A stretch of 64,000 nt of DNA from Lucifuga dentata. Its lineage: Eukaryota; Chordata; Actinopteri; Ophidiiformes; Bythitidae. The notes beneath the pieces were generated by a model, which was not told the DNA's origin, did not search any database, and saw only the letters and a list, made by a program, of their open reading frames with translations. Shown in pieces: positions 1 through 25,800 of this stretch. Position 1 is the stretch's first letter, and each line of letters starts with the position of its first letter. The position numbers and the translations under genes were made by a program. Location: NCBI GenBank assembly GCA_014773175.1, contig VXCM01002570.1, forward strand, positions 62,001-126,000, given 5' to 3'.

Positions 1-819
1 ACTGTGACTATAGTCAGACTGAGCTGGACTGAGACGATGCTGACCAAGCCACTAGACTCCCTCAGACCAGCAACATGAAGAGGGAAGTGGCAGGTCAGAG
101 TGGAAGCTTTATCAAAAAAAAATCACAAAATTGTGAAGCTTCGGCTCTTTGAACTCTGTGAGCTTTTTGTCTCAGCGAAGGAAATGTGTTAAACCCAAAT
201 CCAGGAAAACATTTGACTGAGCCCAGGAGATAAAAGACTCTAGTCCATCCTCTGATGTAAGGATGAAAAACAGCTTGTGTCATGGACAATATTGATTTCT
301 GAACTCTGCTGGAGAGGAAAAGCATTTCTGTTTTTACAGCACTTTAATGGCGATGAAGCATTTTAAAACGGCAATGTGATTATATGCCTAATTTAACTCT
401 TTAAGATCATCTATGTGTACATTGTCAGTTGATATTTGTATTTCAACATGTTCCTGCTACTTGTTGTAAGACATCAAGCTTTTGAAAATCACTAAACATG
501 TAGAACATACTTTAAAATGACTGCTGTAGTGTTCTTTGTCAGGTTGTTCCTTCAAAACTAGCCAAACAGGCACTGTGGGTTTTGCTCTGGGATATTTTAC
601 TAAGATCCACCCAGCAGAAAGAATAAACATCCCTCTCAGCACTTTCCACACAAAGAATTACTGACACACAGAGACAACAGAAACATGCAATAAAGCAAAT
701 GAAAAAGCTCCAGACATAACACCTAACTGCATATATGGCAAAGTATTTTGCCAATTAGCAGTTTCTCTTCAAATAAAGTCGAATGCCAGATATATATATA
801 GATATATCTATCTATATAT

Positions 820-820
<1 letters not shown>

Positions 821-870
<50 letters not shown>

Positions 871-871
871 T
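821..871. repeat. (GATA)n microsatellite
   Basis: About twelve uninterrupted TAGA/GATA units, preceded by a TATA/TCTA-rich imperfect palindrome from about 788. Confidence 0.95.
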
Positions 872-932
872 ACGTCAGTTTGTTTTCAGTCGTACGGCCA
901 GAGAGGAGAATGAAACTAATACTACTCCTCCA

Positions 933-1065
933 CTCCCATTTCTTCCATGGCCTTAATCAGCACTCAAGGCACCATTAGCTCCCTCAGACATGGAGAGTNC
1001 TCCCATTTCTTCCATGGCCTTAATCAGCACTCAAGGCACCATTAGCTCCCTCAGACATGGAGAGT
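933..1065. repeat. direct duplication around single-N gap (assembly artefact)
   Basis: Bases 933-998 are repeated identically at 1000-1065 with one N at 999 between them. The same arrangement recurs at many single-N sites in the window, so this is most simply two overlapping contig ends that were not merged. Confidence 0.9.
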
Positions 1066-1147
1066 GTTATTAATGTGTCCATTTGGTTCCTGCCCCTGAG
1101 AGAGGAAATGGAGGCGTAATAGGGTTCTCTCCGCACAGTGGGGGTGG

Positions 1148-1175
1148 NNNNNNNNNNNNNNNNNNNNNNNNNNNN

Positions 1176-1209
<34 letters not shown>
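1148..1209. repeat. 28-N gap followed by (GA)n
   Basis: Positions 1148-1175 are N. The sequence resumes inside a pure GA dinucleotide run to about 1209, so the gap probably lies in a longer GA microsatellite. Confidence 0.9.
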
Positions 1210-1213
<4 letters not shown>

Positions 1214-2869
1214 CCCTGCTGCTCAGCCCCTCAGATTTCTCTGTTATTCTGAAATCCCCAAGTTGTCATGATGGCATATGTCATTACAAAATGCATCTTA
1301 ATCACACCTATTCTCATCTCCAATCCCCCATGAGAGAGGCAGATTAGGGAGATTTGATTTAAGAACAATGAGACGATAAGGCACAACTATCTATCCTGAT
1401 TTGTTAGCTCAGATAACCCCATTAGAAATCATATGCGCCTGCTGCTTTCTCGGTAATGTTGGACAAATATTAGGTTGGCACCTTGTTGTGATTCTCAGTC
1501 ATGTGGTCTGAACGCGGCTTTGCTTAATAGTTTGTCGTCAGGACGCCCATTAGCTATGCCACAGTGGATGTAAATGGGATTGGCTGTAACCGGAAAACAA
1601 ACACGACAAATATGTGTATAAAAAAGAATTGAGAAATGTCTGCAAATATACTGCATAATATCTTTTACATATAAAATGTAGATTGATAGATGTCAGATAA
1701 GAGATGTAGGTGGTAGATAGAATAAATAATAATGCTGCAAATCAAATATAACATAGATATGGTAATAGTCCACAGGCAGGGAGTCTTTAGACAAGGAAAC
1801 CTTGAATGGTTTCGGGGTCCCACAGATACATGGGGGCCCTTGAACTTGTCTGGAATTATTTTTGAGGTCTTTTCAGAGATCCAAAATTCCTTCTGATAGA
1901 GAGTTCTTAACTTTTCAAATTAATCATTTTTATTAGAATGGTTACAGCATCAAAAACAGCATTAGGCAGTCAAAGCTATTCAGCCAAGCTGCACTTTATG
2001 AGTGCAGCTATTATACACCTCCAGACAAATGCAAGTACATTGTGGCTGCACTTGTTTACATCTGCCTTCTCCTACAGACATAAGATGTGTTCATTATGTT
2101 ATTCTGTGTTGAAGACTGCATTTGCTAAATGCTTACAATGGCCAATGAACCAATGATGTCATCCTGAGAGGACTGTGAAGGTTCATTGCTCCCTCCAGTG
2201 GTGGAAGTGGCCCTTTAACTTTTTCATTCAAATTCAGCAGGAAATTTAAAAAAATGAAATAAAACTTAATATTTGAATAGCAGCCTCATCAATTTGACTG
2301 AGTGAAATGGTATCACTGAACTGTACTTATTACCACCCAAGTTAAACAATAATATATATATTTATGTAGAGAATATACAGTCATGAAATGTATGTACTTT
2401 CATGTACTTCTGCAATGGTCCTGTTAAGTTTCCAGGATATATTTGTTTTAATCTACCAGTCAAATTTTATGGTCAGAATAGAAACAAAAAAGGCTCCCAT
2501 CTGACATTATAATAGATTGGTAATGGCTTATTCATGCATGTATAAAGATTTTTCTAGAATCAAGACTAATTCAGATTTTTTTCCCCCTCTATCCTTTTTT
2601 AAGAATTTTCTCCAAGAAGTATTTTTTATGATTTTTGTGGNTTCTTTTCTTTAAAGTTTTTTTCTTTAAAAAAAATCTTTTGTAAGAAAAAAAAATATCA
2701 GAAACTTTAAAGAATCAAGAGTCATTTTCTTGATTTGCTGTGACTTCAGATGTTTAACCTTGGGATACTGCATACAATGAAAATAGACTCCTCCTAATGC
2801 ATGATCATTACTTGTCACCTGGGCAGATGGGTAATTTCCTGGTAAAGCCCTTGACTGAGGCTGTTGACC

Positions 2870-2909
2870 CCCCCCCCCCCCNCACACACACACACACACA
2901 CACACACAC
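2870..2909. repeat. poly-C then (CA)n microsatellite with N
   Basis: A C run of about 12, one N at 2882, then an uninterrupted CA run. The N sits at the junction of two low-complexity runs. Confidence 0.9.
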
Positions 2910-3365
2910 TTCCCGATAACCTTTCACTGTTTACAAACAAATGGCCTACAGATGGCAAGGGCATTCTTCCTCATAATAACCAGATAGTTCTAACTTAAAG
3001 AATATATATCTATAAATAATTTAGGGCATTTTTTCCCGAGGCAACAAAATTTGTTTATGATGATTATAAAGTGTAATTAACATAATTTAAAATATAACCA
3101 ACCTAATTATTGCAAAGTAACAAGATGCTGCAAAAGGAGGAATGTTCAAAACCCGGCATGGATCCTATAGTGGACGAGGAAGACTCTCATACACTGGTTT
3201 TGCGCTGTTGCAACGTGGAAGAGAATTTGAAAGCAGATTGCGTCGATATGCTTGATTTTTTTTTTTTTTTTTTTTGGATGAAAGATTAATCTGTAGCTCA
3301 GATGCGTGATAGTGGATTATCGATAATCTTCCTTTCAAGTGTTCATTGTGTGGGATGAGGAATCG

Positions 3366-15850
<12,485 letters not shown>

Positions 15851-17243
15851 TCTCGCATATAACCACACACACACCACACACCCCTCCACAACTTTTTTTT
15901 TTTCTCTGGTTTTCTCCTCCCACGGTTCTCCTCTTTGTCCACATCGTTACTTTTAATTTGTCATTTTTCTGCCATCGACTCCCAAGATGCCAAACAGAGA
16001 GAATTTTTTCGTTCTCTTTTTCAGTTTGGGTTATCTGTCCATCTAGAGCATCAAAAAAAAGTATGTCCGCCCCTTTAAAGACTTGAAACGAATGTGGGTT
16101 GAGAACAAAATTAAGAGGTGAAATGGGACGAGGATAAACTGATAATTGAAAGGTGTCCCCTGTGAGACATTGCCACTGAAATAAGAGCGTGACTAAACCA
16201 AGACCACAGGAAGCCTTAACAACAATTAATCCTTAAGACCTCAAGTCGTCTGATGGGGAGAGGCTCTAATTCAGCTCGGGCCGGACACCGCCTTCCTGTC
16301 ATATTTTTCCTCAGCGCAGATTGGCGACTCCAGCAGCCAGCAGATGCGTTCTCCCCGGACCTCTCGGGACGGCTCTGGATGAAGCGACCAACCGAGCAGC
16401 ATGACGAGCATTCGATATTCTTAAAAACGGTCAATAATTTGGATTCAGAAAGGGATCAAAACCAACTTGGAGCCAATATTCCTGAATCTTTGGCAGCTAG
16501 CCTTTCACAAAACTGACCTTCCTTTATCACAGCTGTACGTAGGTATGCAGTATTTTGTTGTTCATATATGTGGAGCATAGGATTTTTTTGATGTATTTTC
16601 ACTCATATAGATAAGTAATAATTTAATTAAAGAAAGCATACAAACGATAAGGTCGATGACATTTCTGTGACTCAAACTAAGTTACAAATCTCACATTTTT
16701 ATGTGGAGTTCCTTTTCTGTTCGGTGAAAACAGTGTAGTTTCTTAATAATAATCCTTAAATTGACTATTTGTTTTGTTTCCTGCCCCCTTTTTCCAATCC
16801 TTGTTCTGACATATCCATATGAAAATGCTTCGTTATACTTACGTATTTTAATACTTGCACAGATAACCAATATAAGCATATGAAATCTCCATGTGTAGTT
16901 CCAGATGTTGACCTTGCATGTATCAGACAAAAGAGAAGTTTCCTGAGTTGTTAACTGTAAAATGAACAGAAGAAAAGACTTGCTTTGTCCAAACCAGACC
17001 TGCACTTGATTAAATGTTTGTGTTTTCATTTCTCTCCTTTTTTCTTTTCCTCCCGCCCTTCTTTTCCTCGTTCTTCCCCCCGGCTGTGTTGACGTTGTGG
17101 TGTTGGCAGACCCTTTGCTTGATTATTTTATTCTTTTCTGGCGACCTGGCGAGTCCGTTTTCAGATTGTACACGTTCCAAACGATAGTAAAGAAAAATTG
17201 ATGTTTGTTCTGCTTCAGTGGAGAAATGCTTTTTTAAAATAAA
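15851..17243 (+). other. foxk2: foxk2 3' UTR (probable)
   Basis: Follows the TAG directly. Candidate poly(A) signals are AATAAA at 17238-17243 and an earlier ATTAAA near 16627. The end of the transcript is inferred; a longer UTR is possible. Confidence 0.5.
17238..17243 (+). terminator. foxk2: candidate foxk2 polyadenylation signal AATAAA
   Basis: Canonical hexamer about 1.4 kb after the stop codon, followed by a T/G-rich stretch (TTTTTATTTGTAAGAGGTTTG), which is the expected downstream element type. Confidence 0.4.
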
Positions 17244-19238
17244 TTAATTTAAAACCCTTTTTATTTGTAAGAGGTTTGTGGCACAACATGTTCCAATGCA
17301 GAACAAACTAGATGTCTAATAATGATGGTATTTTCAGTGTCCTCCGCCAGGGGGCAGCATAGGAACACTTTTAAAACTGTAAGGTGCTTTGAAAAGCACA
17401 AGACTAATTTTTTGTCTTTTGCACAACGTAGCTGCATATACACAAGCGTTCTTTTTGAATAATATAACATGTTATAAAGAATCAATTAAGAAAAAATGCA
17501 AACAAGTCACATTTAAACATACACAAAAAGAATATATGAAGCAAAATCCTTAAAAACTGGAGCTATTTGCAGTAAATTTGGCAAAATTAGACGAGGGTTG
17601 AGCTGAAAATAAAGATTTTAAATTGCATGCTGCAGATTTTGTTCTTCTGTTACATTTACAAATTTTGAGAATTAAAAACCTTAACAAAAATCAATCAAGC
17701 ATACATTAAAAAAGATCCCTTTTTCCCCAATATGTAAATATATTTACCTGCCAAAATAAGATCAAAAAGATCCGACATCTGATATTTAAAGATTTTGCAA
17801 TATACCGGTTATAAAGGAGGATAAGAGTGTTTTTTCTAAACACTTTGCTTTGCTAGAAAACACCTGAAAGAAACAGCAGCACAATCAATAAAATACATGG
17901 AATTAAAACAAACTTAAATCCCCCAAAAATACTTAAAAGTGATAGATAATGAAAGAACACGTGTACTTGAAATCAGAGTCTATTGATTTTTTTTTTTTTT
18001 AATGTAAATTTGTTCATGTCTCACCAAATTTGGTGAAAGAACAAGTTTTTAGTTTTTTGGACCACATGATCCATTCAGTTTTGCTATGAAAAAAGGCACC
18101 AAATGGAAAATATTACATCCATGTACATTAACATTTAATTATACAAAAGTAATGTTAACGGAATGAGTTATCATGAATTTCCCTCTTTGTCCCGTTATTT
18201 TTCTGCAGAAATTATCTCTAGTTGTCACATCCATTCATATTCAGATTATTACCGAAAATTAATTTTTTTGGCTTCATCATGGTGAATCTCTACTCTGTAT
18301 GATGCTGGAGACTTTCACAGCGTTGCTGCTTATCTGATGTGTTACTGGGGAAAAGAGCAGCCCAGCATCTGCGAAACAATTACCCAGCATGCACCCTGCT
18401 AAGTTCCTACATTCTGCCTTTGTGTTTTGGGAGCTAAATAAAGCTGCTGCGCTGAAGGTGTTTCCTCACTTCAGTTAGCTCACAGGCCCCTTGAAGATGC
18501 TGTTAATAAAAGCTGTGAATCGATGTGCTGCAGTAATACGAGCTCAACACGAACACGCCTCCCACTTATAATAAAGATCATGTTTCTCAGCCACGACTCA
18601 GCTTTGTTTAGCCTCTAACTATATCCAACAAACATGCTTAATTTTTAAAGATCCAGCAGCAGAAATCTATTTTATTTATCGTTTCGGCACCATGAGCTTG
18701 TTTTACCTCTGCTCCTGAAATGCCCAAACAACTAACAGTTAAAAATAGTTTTTATGATGCATGCATGAGATTTGATTGATAAGTTCTGAGGCTGATGCAT
18801 AAAGCAAGTGTTGAGTTTTTGGTGGAAATTTTTATCATTTGTGAGGTATTTTTGCATGTCAGCAGCATTCATTTCAGCTCAATGATTATAACTGACACAT
18901 TATAAAGGTATCCAAGCTTGTGTGAGTTGTGGACATGCAGTAACTACAGTATGTGCTTGCTAGCTGCTTTCCATGATTGTAGCTTTGAACTAGTTCAGCT
19001 TCCACATGAATAGCTTCTGCTTGAGCCCCTTTGGCTTCAGATGATGACAATGAAAAGTAAATAACTGCAGCGCATCTGAGTGAAATCTTCCTATGCTAGG
19101 CTCAGTATTTATCAATCAACTCTCAAATTAGCTGTACAAATTAGCAAAGTAATTTTAAAGAATTCCATAGTCTCTGAATGATACTAAGATCATTTATGAG
19201 ATCATTTGTTTTATATTACAGATGGTACAACATGCATG
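17244..19238. other. intergenic, nothing recognised
   Basis: AT-rich unique-looking sequence with short homopolymers. No open frame with recognisable protein features and no repeat family shared with the rest of the window. Confidence 0.5.
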
Positions 19239-19816
19239 TTGCATGTTTGAGCCTAATATATTCAATTTTCATCCAGGTAAGGGTACTGACAATCATTTCC
19301 CAAAGCATACTACTGGAACGGTGAGTTAAAAAAAAAAATTCCTGCCTTCCAGACCACCATTGGTTTCAGTTCATTCTGGTACGCTATTAAAATCAACTTG
19401 TTGATACTTGAGACATTCTTGGGATACACATGTATTCAGGTTTTTTGTTGTTTTTTTTTTGTTTTTTTTGAAGTTTCATAATTTTATCGTTTAAGCACAA
19501 TAAAAGGCGTGGAGTGAATGTATGCCTCCACCGGGGAATATAGTCCCACAAGAAGACCCGCTTTTATGGAAAAATTTAAACGACCGTGACTTCATAAGGC
19601 TGCATAACTATTAGCAGGCGAAACATTGATTTTTAAGGTGGATGTACCACTTGAATATTTGATTTTGAAAGATTAAGAGATTTTGCTAAATATCAGGAAA
19701 GCTGAAATACAATTTTCAGTTTTATCCTTTGGGAAATGATTGTCAGTAAACCTTATGTGTATGAAAATTGAATATATTAGACTCAAACATGCAAAATGGC
19801 CGGTATGGTCCTTTAA
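19239..19816 (+). mobile_element. TTAA-flanked foldback MITE, copy C (forward, 5' end eroded)
   Basis: The outer 20 or so bases of the left arm are lost; the match starts at TTGCATGTTTGAGCC. The right arm is complete through GGTATGGTCCTTTAA. The interior (TGAATGTATGCCTCCACCGG, GACTTCATAAGGCTGCATAA) is close to copy A. Confidence 0.87.
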
Positions 19817-22800
19817 ATGAATAGTAATACAGGTCCTCAGTTGGTCGCTTCCTTAAATAGTTCATATCAAATACCAGTGTCATCTGCAACAGTGAAAAGG
19901 TGACTCCAGGATGCTAAAACATTAACATACTTTTAAACTCCAGTAAGTATGTGAGTAATTGCGAGCATATAGAGGCAAAACCTAATAAAAGAAAATCAGG
20001 AGGACTATATATATTCCAAACAAATGTAATGACTTTAGCAAACCCACATTAAAAAAAAGAAGTGAAAAAAACAGCAAGTAATTCAAATTGTGATGAATAA
20101 TAAAAAATTAATAATCTGAAGAGGAATTATGCAAAACCAAACAATGAATAAATTAAAGGTGAGGAAAAAAATTCACAGCTTATGTGGGCCAATGTTTGTT
20201 GATAAGCAATCTGTAATTGCAGCTATGTGACCCCNAAAAAAAAAAAAAAAAAGACAAACGTATGGAAAAATAATAATAATCAGCATTTTGTTTATTTCTG
20301 TCATTTGAGGTCCAGCACGAGCGAAGGTCAGACACCAAGCCGTAGTCAAGATTTTAGAAAGACGGGAGTCATGGGTCTAATGTCTGCCAGTGCACAATCA
20401 CCCTCAGAGGCTTTTTACATTAAAAATAATACTAATACTACTACTACTAATAATAATAATAATAATAATATGATCACAAAGTCTACAAAATCATGGTTAC
20501 TGGCTTTTAGAAAATCATGATTATTTCTCATTCAGGAAGGTTTTTTGCAGTCAACAGCTCCCAGTAATTCTTAAGCTTGTCAAAGTAATGCTGCTTATGT
20601 AAAACGTGTAACCCTGATGCTGGATTAATCAGCGCACACGCTTAGATAACAGGCTCTGACCTTCAGCTTTAAATCTGGCCAGGAGATGAGAAAGCTCACT
20701 CACGTCTGAATGTCTGACACATGAACACTGCAAAAAAAAAAACAACAAATGCGAAACTAGATTGTCTTTTTTTTTTTTAAATGTCTTAAAACAGGATGAC
20801 AAATTTTAATTTAATTTCTGTTTCTTATTTTTAATCAGTTTCTGATGAAGGACAGAGACAAAAAACAATTTTATCTTGAAAACAATCCTTTCCTTGGACA
20901 TGAAAACTCGAAATCTGGGACTCCAGCACTAACAGGAACGTCATGTCTTTCCCTAATTTTTGCCCTTCTTCCTTTAACTTCACAAATGCTTTTATGCATT
21001 TGTTTTCACTCACTGAATAGTGCTTCCCTAGAACAATAAACTGAATTTGACTTGTAAAATAGGTGGAGTCTCCCTTTAGGTTCTTGTTTTTGCAACTTTC
21101 GAAAGGGCCAAAGCGCTTCTGGTCTGCGGTTTCGTGGAATTAACCTCAGTGGGCGCTTACACCATACGACACATTTGCAAACAAACACAGGAGGAAGGTG
21201 AATAATAGTGGGAAACACAGGCTGCAGCGGTGTGAAACAGTGGGAGTGGGNGAGGGGGTTTTGGCATTGTGAACACATTTGCATTGCCTCCGCTGCTGGC
21301 TGTGTAGGTGTCGTCTCCATAGCAACTAGGAGCTTGTTGCCTGCCTGTATTGAGCGGGAGATATTCTAGAAGCTGGTGAAGGAGAGGTGAGAGCGTTTCT
21401 GCCTAAAACTGCAGAAATGATCCATAACCGTGAACAGGAAGCCACGTTTAACGACACGTGCCTTTTGTTGGCTGGTCTTCCAGGTCATGGGGTTACAACC
21501 TGCTATCTGTATTCCCAGAATAAACCCATTCCAGGAACTCTGATCCTCTGATAATTTCTCCTCCTTGAAGCTGTTTGCAGAAACAATATGTGTGATTCAC
21601 CACCAAAGTGGGGTTTGTTGAGAGATGTGAGAGGTCAGAATCCACGCCAGCGAGAAGGAAAGGTGGAATTACACCGCGTTACACAAAATCTCCTTTTCCG
21701 TGTGGATTTCTTCTTGCAAGCCTGCTATTTTAAGAGTCCAAATCCAGTGATTTGCTCATTATTATGTTCACTGTAATGAAATAACACAGCAAAAACAAAA
21801 AGCCTTTTTGGTGCAAAACGTGGAAGCTCATATCCAAAATGCTTTCACAGCCCTTTACACAATCCCTAACCTGAACTCAGAGGTTAACAAGAACTGAAAG
21901 TGGCTGATCTTATAATATATTCGTTATAATTTATACAATTCTACAAACCATCAATTTGTATTTTGTCTCCTTAATTTGTAACTCCAATAAATTTTCTTTT
22001 GTTTTTCTATTTTTTGATAAGCAGTTAGTGTTGTGTTGTGTTGTTGAGCGCGTCCCACATAAAATGATCAGTTCTGCAATGTTTTCTATCTTGCTTTAGA
22101 TTATATAACCAAACCACGGAAAGCAAAAATAAAATAATTCCTTGGCAACATGAGACGCATCACTTCCTGTTTGAAGAGCAACCAACACCACATCAAATGG
22201 AAAAGCGATGTTGTGAACTCGTCATATAGTGTATTAAATAATTTTTGTGGTATTTCACGATCAAAAGTAGTAGTATTATTCTTCCCAACTTCATTCTATT
22301 AACTTCTTGATGTTTTTTCTTACTCAGATTTTTTTTTTTTTTTAATTATTATTATTTTTATTTTTATTTTTTATTTTTTTGCTTATTCTAGAAAAACTTT
22401 ACAGATAAATTTTTTTTTTAAATCTCCGGGAAAAAAAATCTACAAAAAGTCTTCAAAAACACACACACACGCAAAAAAAAAAAAAAAANAAAAAAAAAAA
22501 AAAACATTTGAAACGAGAATGAAAAAAGTTTTTTCAGGAAATTTCACTTCTTAAATTTTTTTTTAAAATGTAGATGAACTGTAGAAAACATTTAAAAGTA
22601 TTTAAAAAGAGCAAAAAAATAAATCTGGATTCCAAAAATTTTCATTCCTACATCTTGAGTCTAAAGTCTAAAGTTTATAGAAAATGTTTCACCATTTTTA
22701 AGGCCATGTTCATTGTAAAAATAAGATTTTCACAAGCCAAAATTTACTATCCTGCATAGTAAAAATAAATTTACAGTGCAGCTTTGTATGCATAAAATAA

Positions 22801-25800
22801 AATCCAATTTAATAAAAAATACAATTTCAAAAAAAATGACTTTAAAACTCCAGAGGATGAATGAAAATGTTGCATTTCTCTCCCAAATATTGCCTGCAGT
22901 ACTCCTACTGGCCACATGATGGCAATGTAGAACAATATTTGTATATTTGCTTCAAACACATTTCATTACAACTGCTGCTCTGCATATCAGAGTTTCCATT
23001 AAATGCCAGAATCAGCACCTGTGTTGGATATATTTTTACTATCAGTCTCTTGGTCGCCCGCATATCCATTAGCATTGGATCTGCAGCTGCTTCCATCAGC
23101 ATCGGTGAGGGGAATGAGGACAGAGGGATGAGAGAGGATGGAGAGTGAGAGAGAGAGAGAAAAAAAAGCCCAGATAGAGAGGGATCTGAGAGATGTGGGT
23201 GGATTTGAGCAGAGCGGAAACATGCACTGCTCTGGGAGGGCTGTGTGGGCATGCAGTGCCAGTGAGGATTGTGGGGATGAGTCATGATGGCTGACCCTGT
23301 ATGTAGATCAGAAGAGGAGAGGGTAGCCCTGGATAACATGGCTGATCTATACCGTGTCCCAGAACCTCCCACAAAATCCTGCAGCACCAGAAATTGGATG
23401 CTAAGAGCCCTTTGAAGCATCGATATGCACACACACACATACGCACGCACACACACACACATTAACAGGATGCTAAAAACACCTGACACAAAGCTTAAGG
23501 TGCATCTACTTCATGTCAGCATCATAGCAGTGTTTTATGTCTTCACTTTCACCCCAGCGCTCCCTCTTTTCTGTTCTTGTCTCTTCTCTCTCCATTCATG
23601 GATGGGTTTGGACATGTGGTTTTCAGAAGGCCAGGGTCAAGCCGTGTGTCTGGGTCATCACACGATCTGAAAACGTCACTTGAGATCCTCTTGGACCACA
23701 TCAGTGGCCCCTCTTACGCATTTCCTGGCCAGACTGTATGGCTGCATCTTATTTCATAAAAATCTGCTGTGGAGAGCAAAGACTGTGACAGCCGGAAACG
23801 AAAAAAGTGAAGACATGAATCTTTCTGTGTTACAGCATCAAGCAGTACCTGAAATCCAAGCAGCTTAATGAACTTTTCTCAGTCCATATGTGCATACACC
23901 AATTATTGATTTCCCCTGATAATGAAATTTTTGGAATATATATACTGTCATATTGGACTCTTTTAATTCATTGTTTCTCAAACAGACGGGTTCTTCTCAG
24001 CAAGAAAAATTTTCATTATGGGAAACTAAAACTCTAAACTGAAAACAATCAATATTCTTTAAGGTCTTAAAGTCTTTTAGAGGGGTTAGGAGGGTTTAGA
24101 GAGGGTCATTTAGAGGGTCTATTTTGAAAGTTTTCTGCAGCACTGCTTTGCACACTGAGTAAAAACTAGCCTTTACTAGCCTTTACTACTACTAACAACA
24201 ATACTTTTTTTCCTGCTCTGTTCTGATTGGCTGCCTGCTAATGGACCTCATTCTAGAAAGGAACACCACATTCTTTTGGGGATGCTATGACTGTAGACTT
24301 TTACTCTTTTTTTTTTTTCCTTCTCTCTGTGTGTTAAGAAAAATGCTCTTTCATCTTCTTGAAATGGGAGACAGGCAGTTACCTGGACATTTTTAATATT
24401 TTATAGTATAAAAGGACAGTTACTTATATTTCAAAACCCTATTTTTTTTATAAAGCTGCTCAAAACAACAAATCAACACACTGTTCAAGATTTTTTTTTT
24501 TTTCTTTTAATGCACCTAATGCACCAAAATCTGAATTTATTATCTCAACAATATGAGTGATAACAGCAGTTTGGGACATGTTGCCATCTCTCTTTCCACA
24601 AATACATCAATAAAATCCTAATTACACAAACATGCATTACAATTCAGTACGTTGTGTCATATGTATGTGTCGGTACTTTAAGAAGCACATTTAATAATAG
24701 CAAATCAAACAAATCTGACTAATATAATTTGAAGATATCAGAATCTTTATTAATTTATGAACTCCATTGCTTTCCCTTCTTGCTTTTTCATTGCATTGTT
24801 TCTGGACTGAGTTTGGGGAAATTCTCCCATTATGAAGTTTGCAAGGCGTCAGAAGAATTTACCTGCACACTTTAGTTAACTGGTGACAATGAGATACTCT
24901 TTTATTCTTACATTGTACATGGAGAGAAAATACATCCCAACAGACTCAAAGCCTCTCTGGGATGCTCCCTCTGGTTTTTCTTACAAGGCTTACAGACTTT
25001 ACAGACATGAAAAGGCTCTTGAAGATAATTCATGGAAGCCGTGTGAGAGTGCAGCGCCGCCGGCCTTCTCGCCCGTTAATTGGTCAGTATGACTTCCTGC
25101 ATGGCTTGGAGCTTGAAAGTCTCCCATCAGTTCCCAAGGAAACAACCAGGCCTGTTGAACACTGCGGCAGCTTTTCTCTGATAATGTCAGCATAGATTTG
25201 TGGGTGTTCATGTCACACACACACACACACACCCTTTATTTAGTCTTGATGAAAAGCATTATGCCATTGTTCTTTAAGGATTTACTGAGATCACATCTCT
25301 GCCCACGTTTCCACTTTCAGCTGGATTCTCTCTCTCACTCTGTCTTCTTTCATGTGTTTAAGAGAAAAAAAAACACACATTTCTGCCTGAATATTAAATA
25401 CCTGCAGCCATTTCAGTCACTTCACGTTATCTGCAGTTTGGCGTATCACTCAGTTTTCCTCTGGTTTGGTTTGGTTTATCGCATGGGCAGGAAATTAATT
25501 TGATCTAGAAATGTATAGTCATGATCAGGTCTAACTAAAGAATATTCCTTTTCTTCCAGCTGTAAAAGATGCAGAAGAAACCTGAAGGTGACTTACAAAA
25601 CCATCAGTTAGGACACGTGACATCATTGTGCTTGTGGCTACCAGTAAAGACAAGTGGGCCACTTAGAGCTGCTTTGATCAGCACTTCAGTCACGTTTTAA
25701 TGCTGATTACCAGCAAATGAAGCACCAAATGTCTCCGTCCACATGTGGTCATATAACCATTCAGTCCAGAGTGTTCTGTTTTGTTTTTTCTTTTTTTCAA

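Larger units (their letters stand above)
1..3360. other. intergenic DNA upstream of foxk2
   Basis: No open frame here looks like a conserved protein. The stretch is AT-rich and holds a GATA microsatellite, a duplicated-flank gap at 999, a 28-N gap followed by a GA run, a CA run and several T/A homopolymers. No tRNA, rRNA or recognised transposon end was seen. Confidence 0.6.

Noticed and set aside
1083..1347. Arg/Glu-repeat reading frames
   Set aside because: Translation of a GA microsatellite next to a 28-N gap.
19037..19080. Box C/D snoRNA-like pair (ATGATGA...CTGA)
   Set aside because: Spacing of about 35 nt is too short and no terminal stem or D' box is seen.
20227..20520. 97-residue frame with Asn and Thr runs
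   Set aside because: Translation of a poly-A and TAA/CTA triplet repeat; not a gene.
22905..23489. 194-residue minus-strand open frame
   Set aside because: Much of it translates a CA microsatellite and CT-rich low-complexity sequence; no conserved domain.
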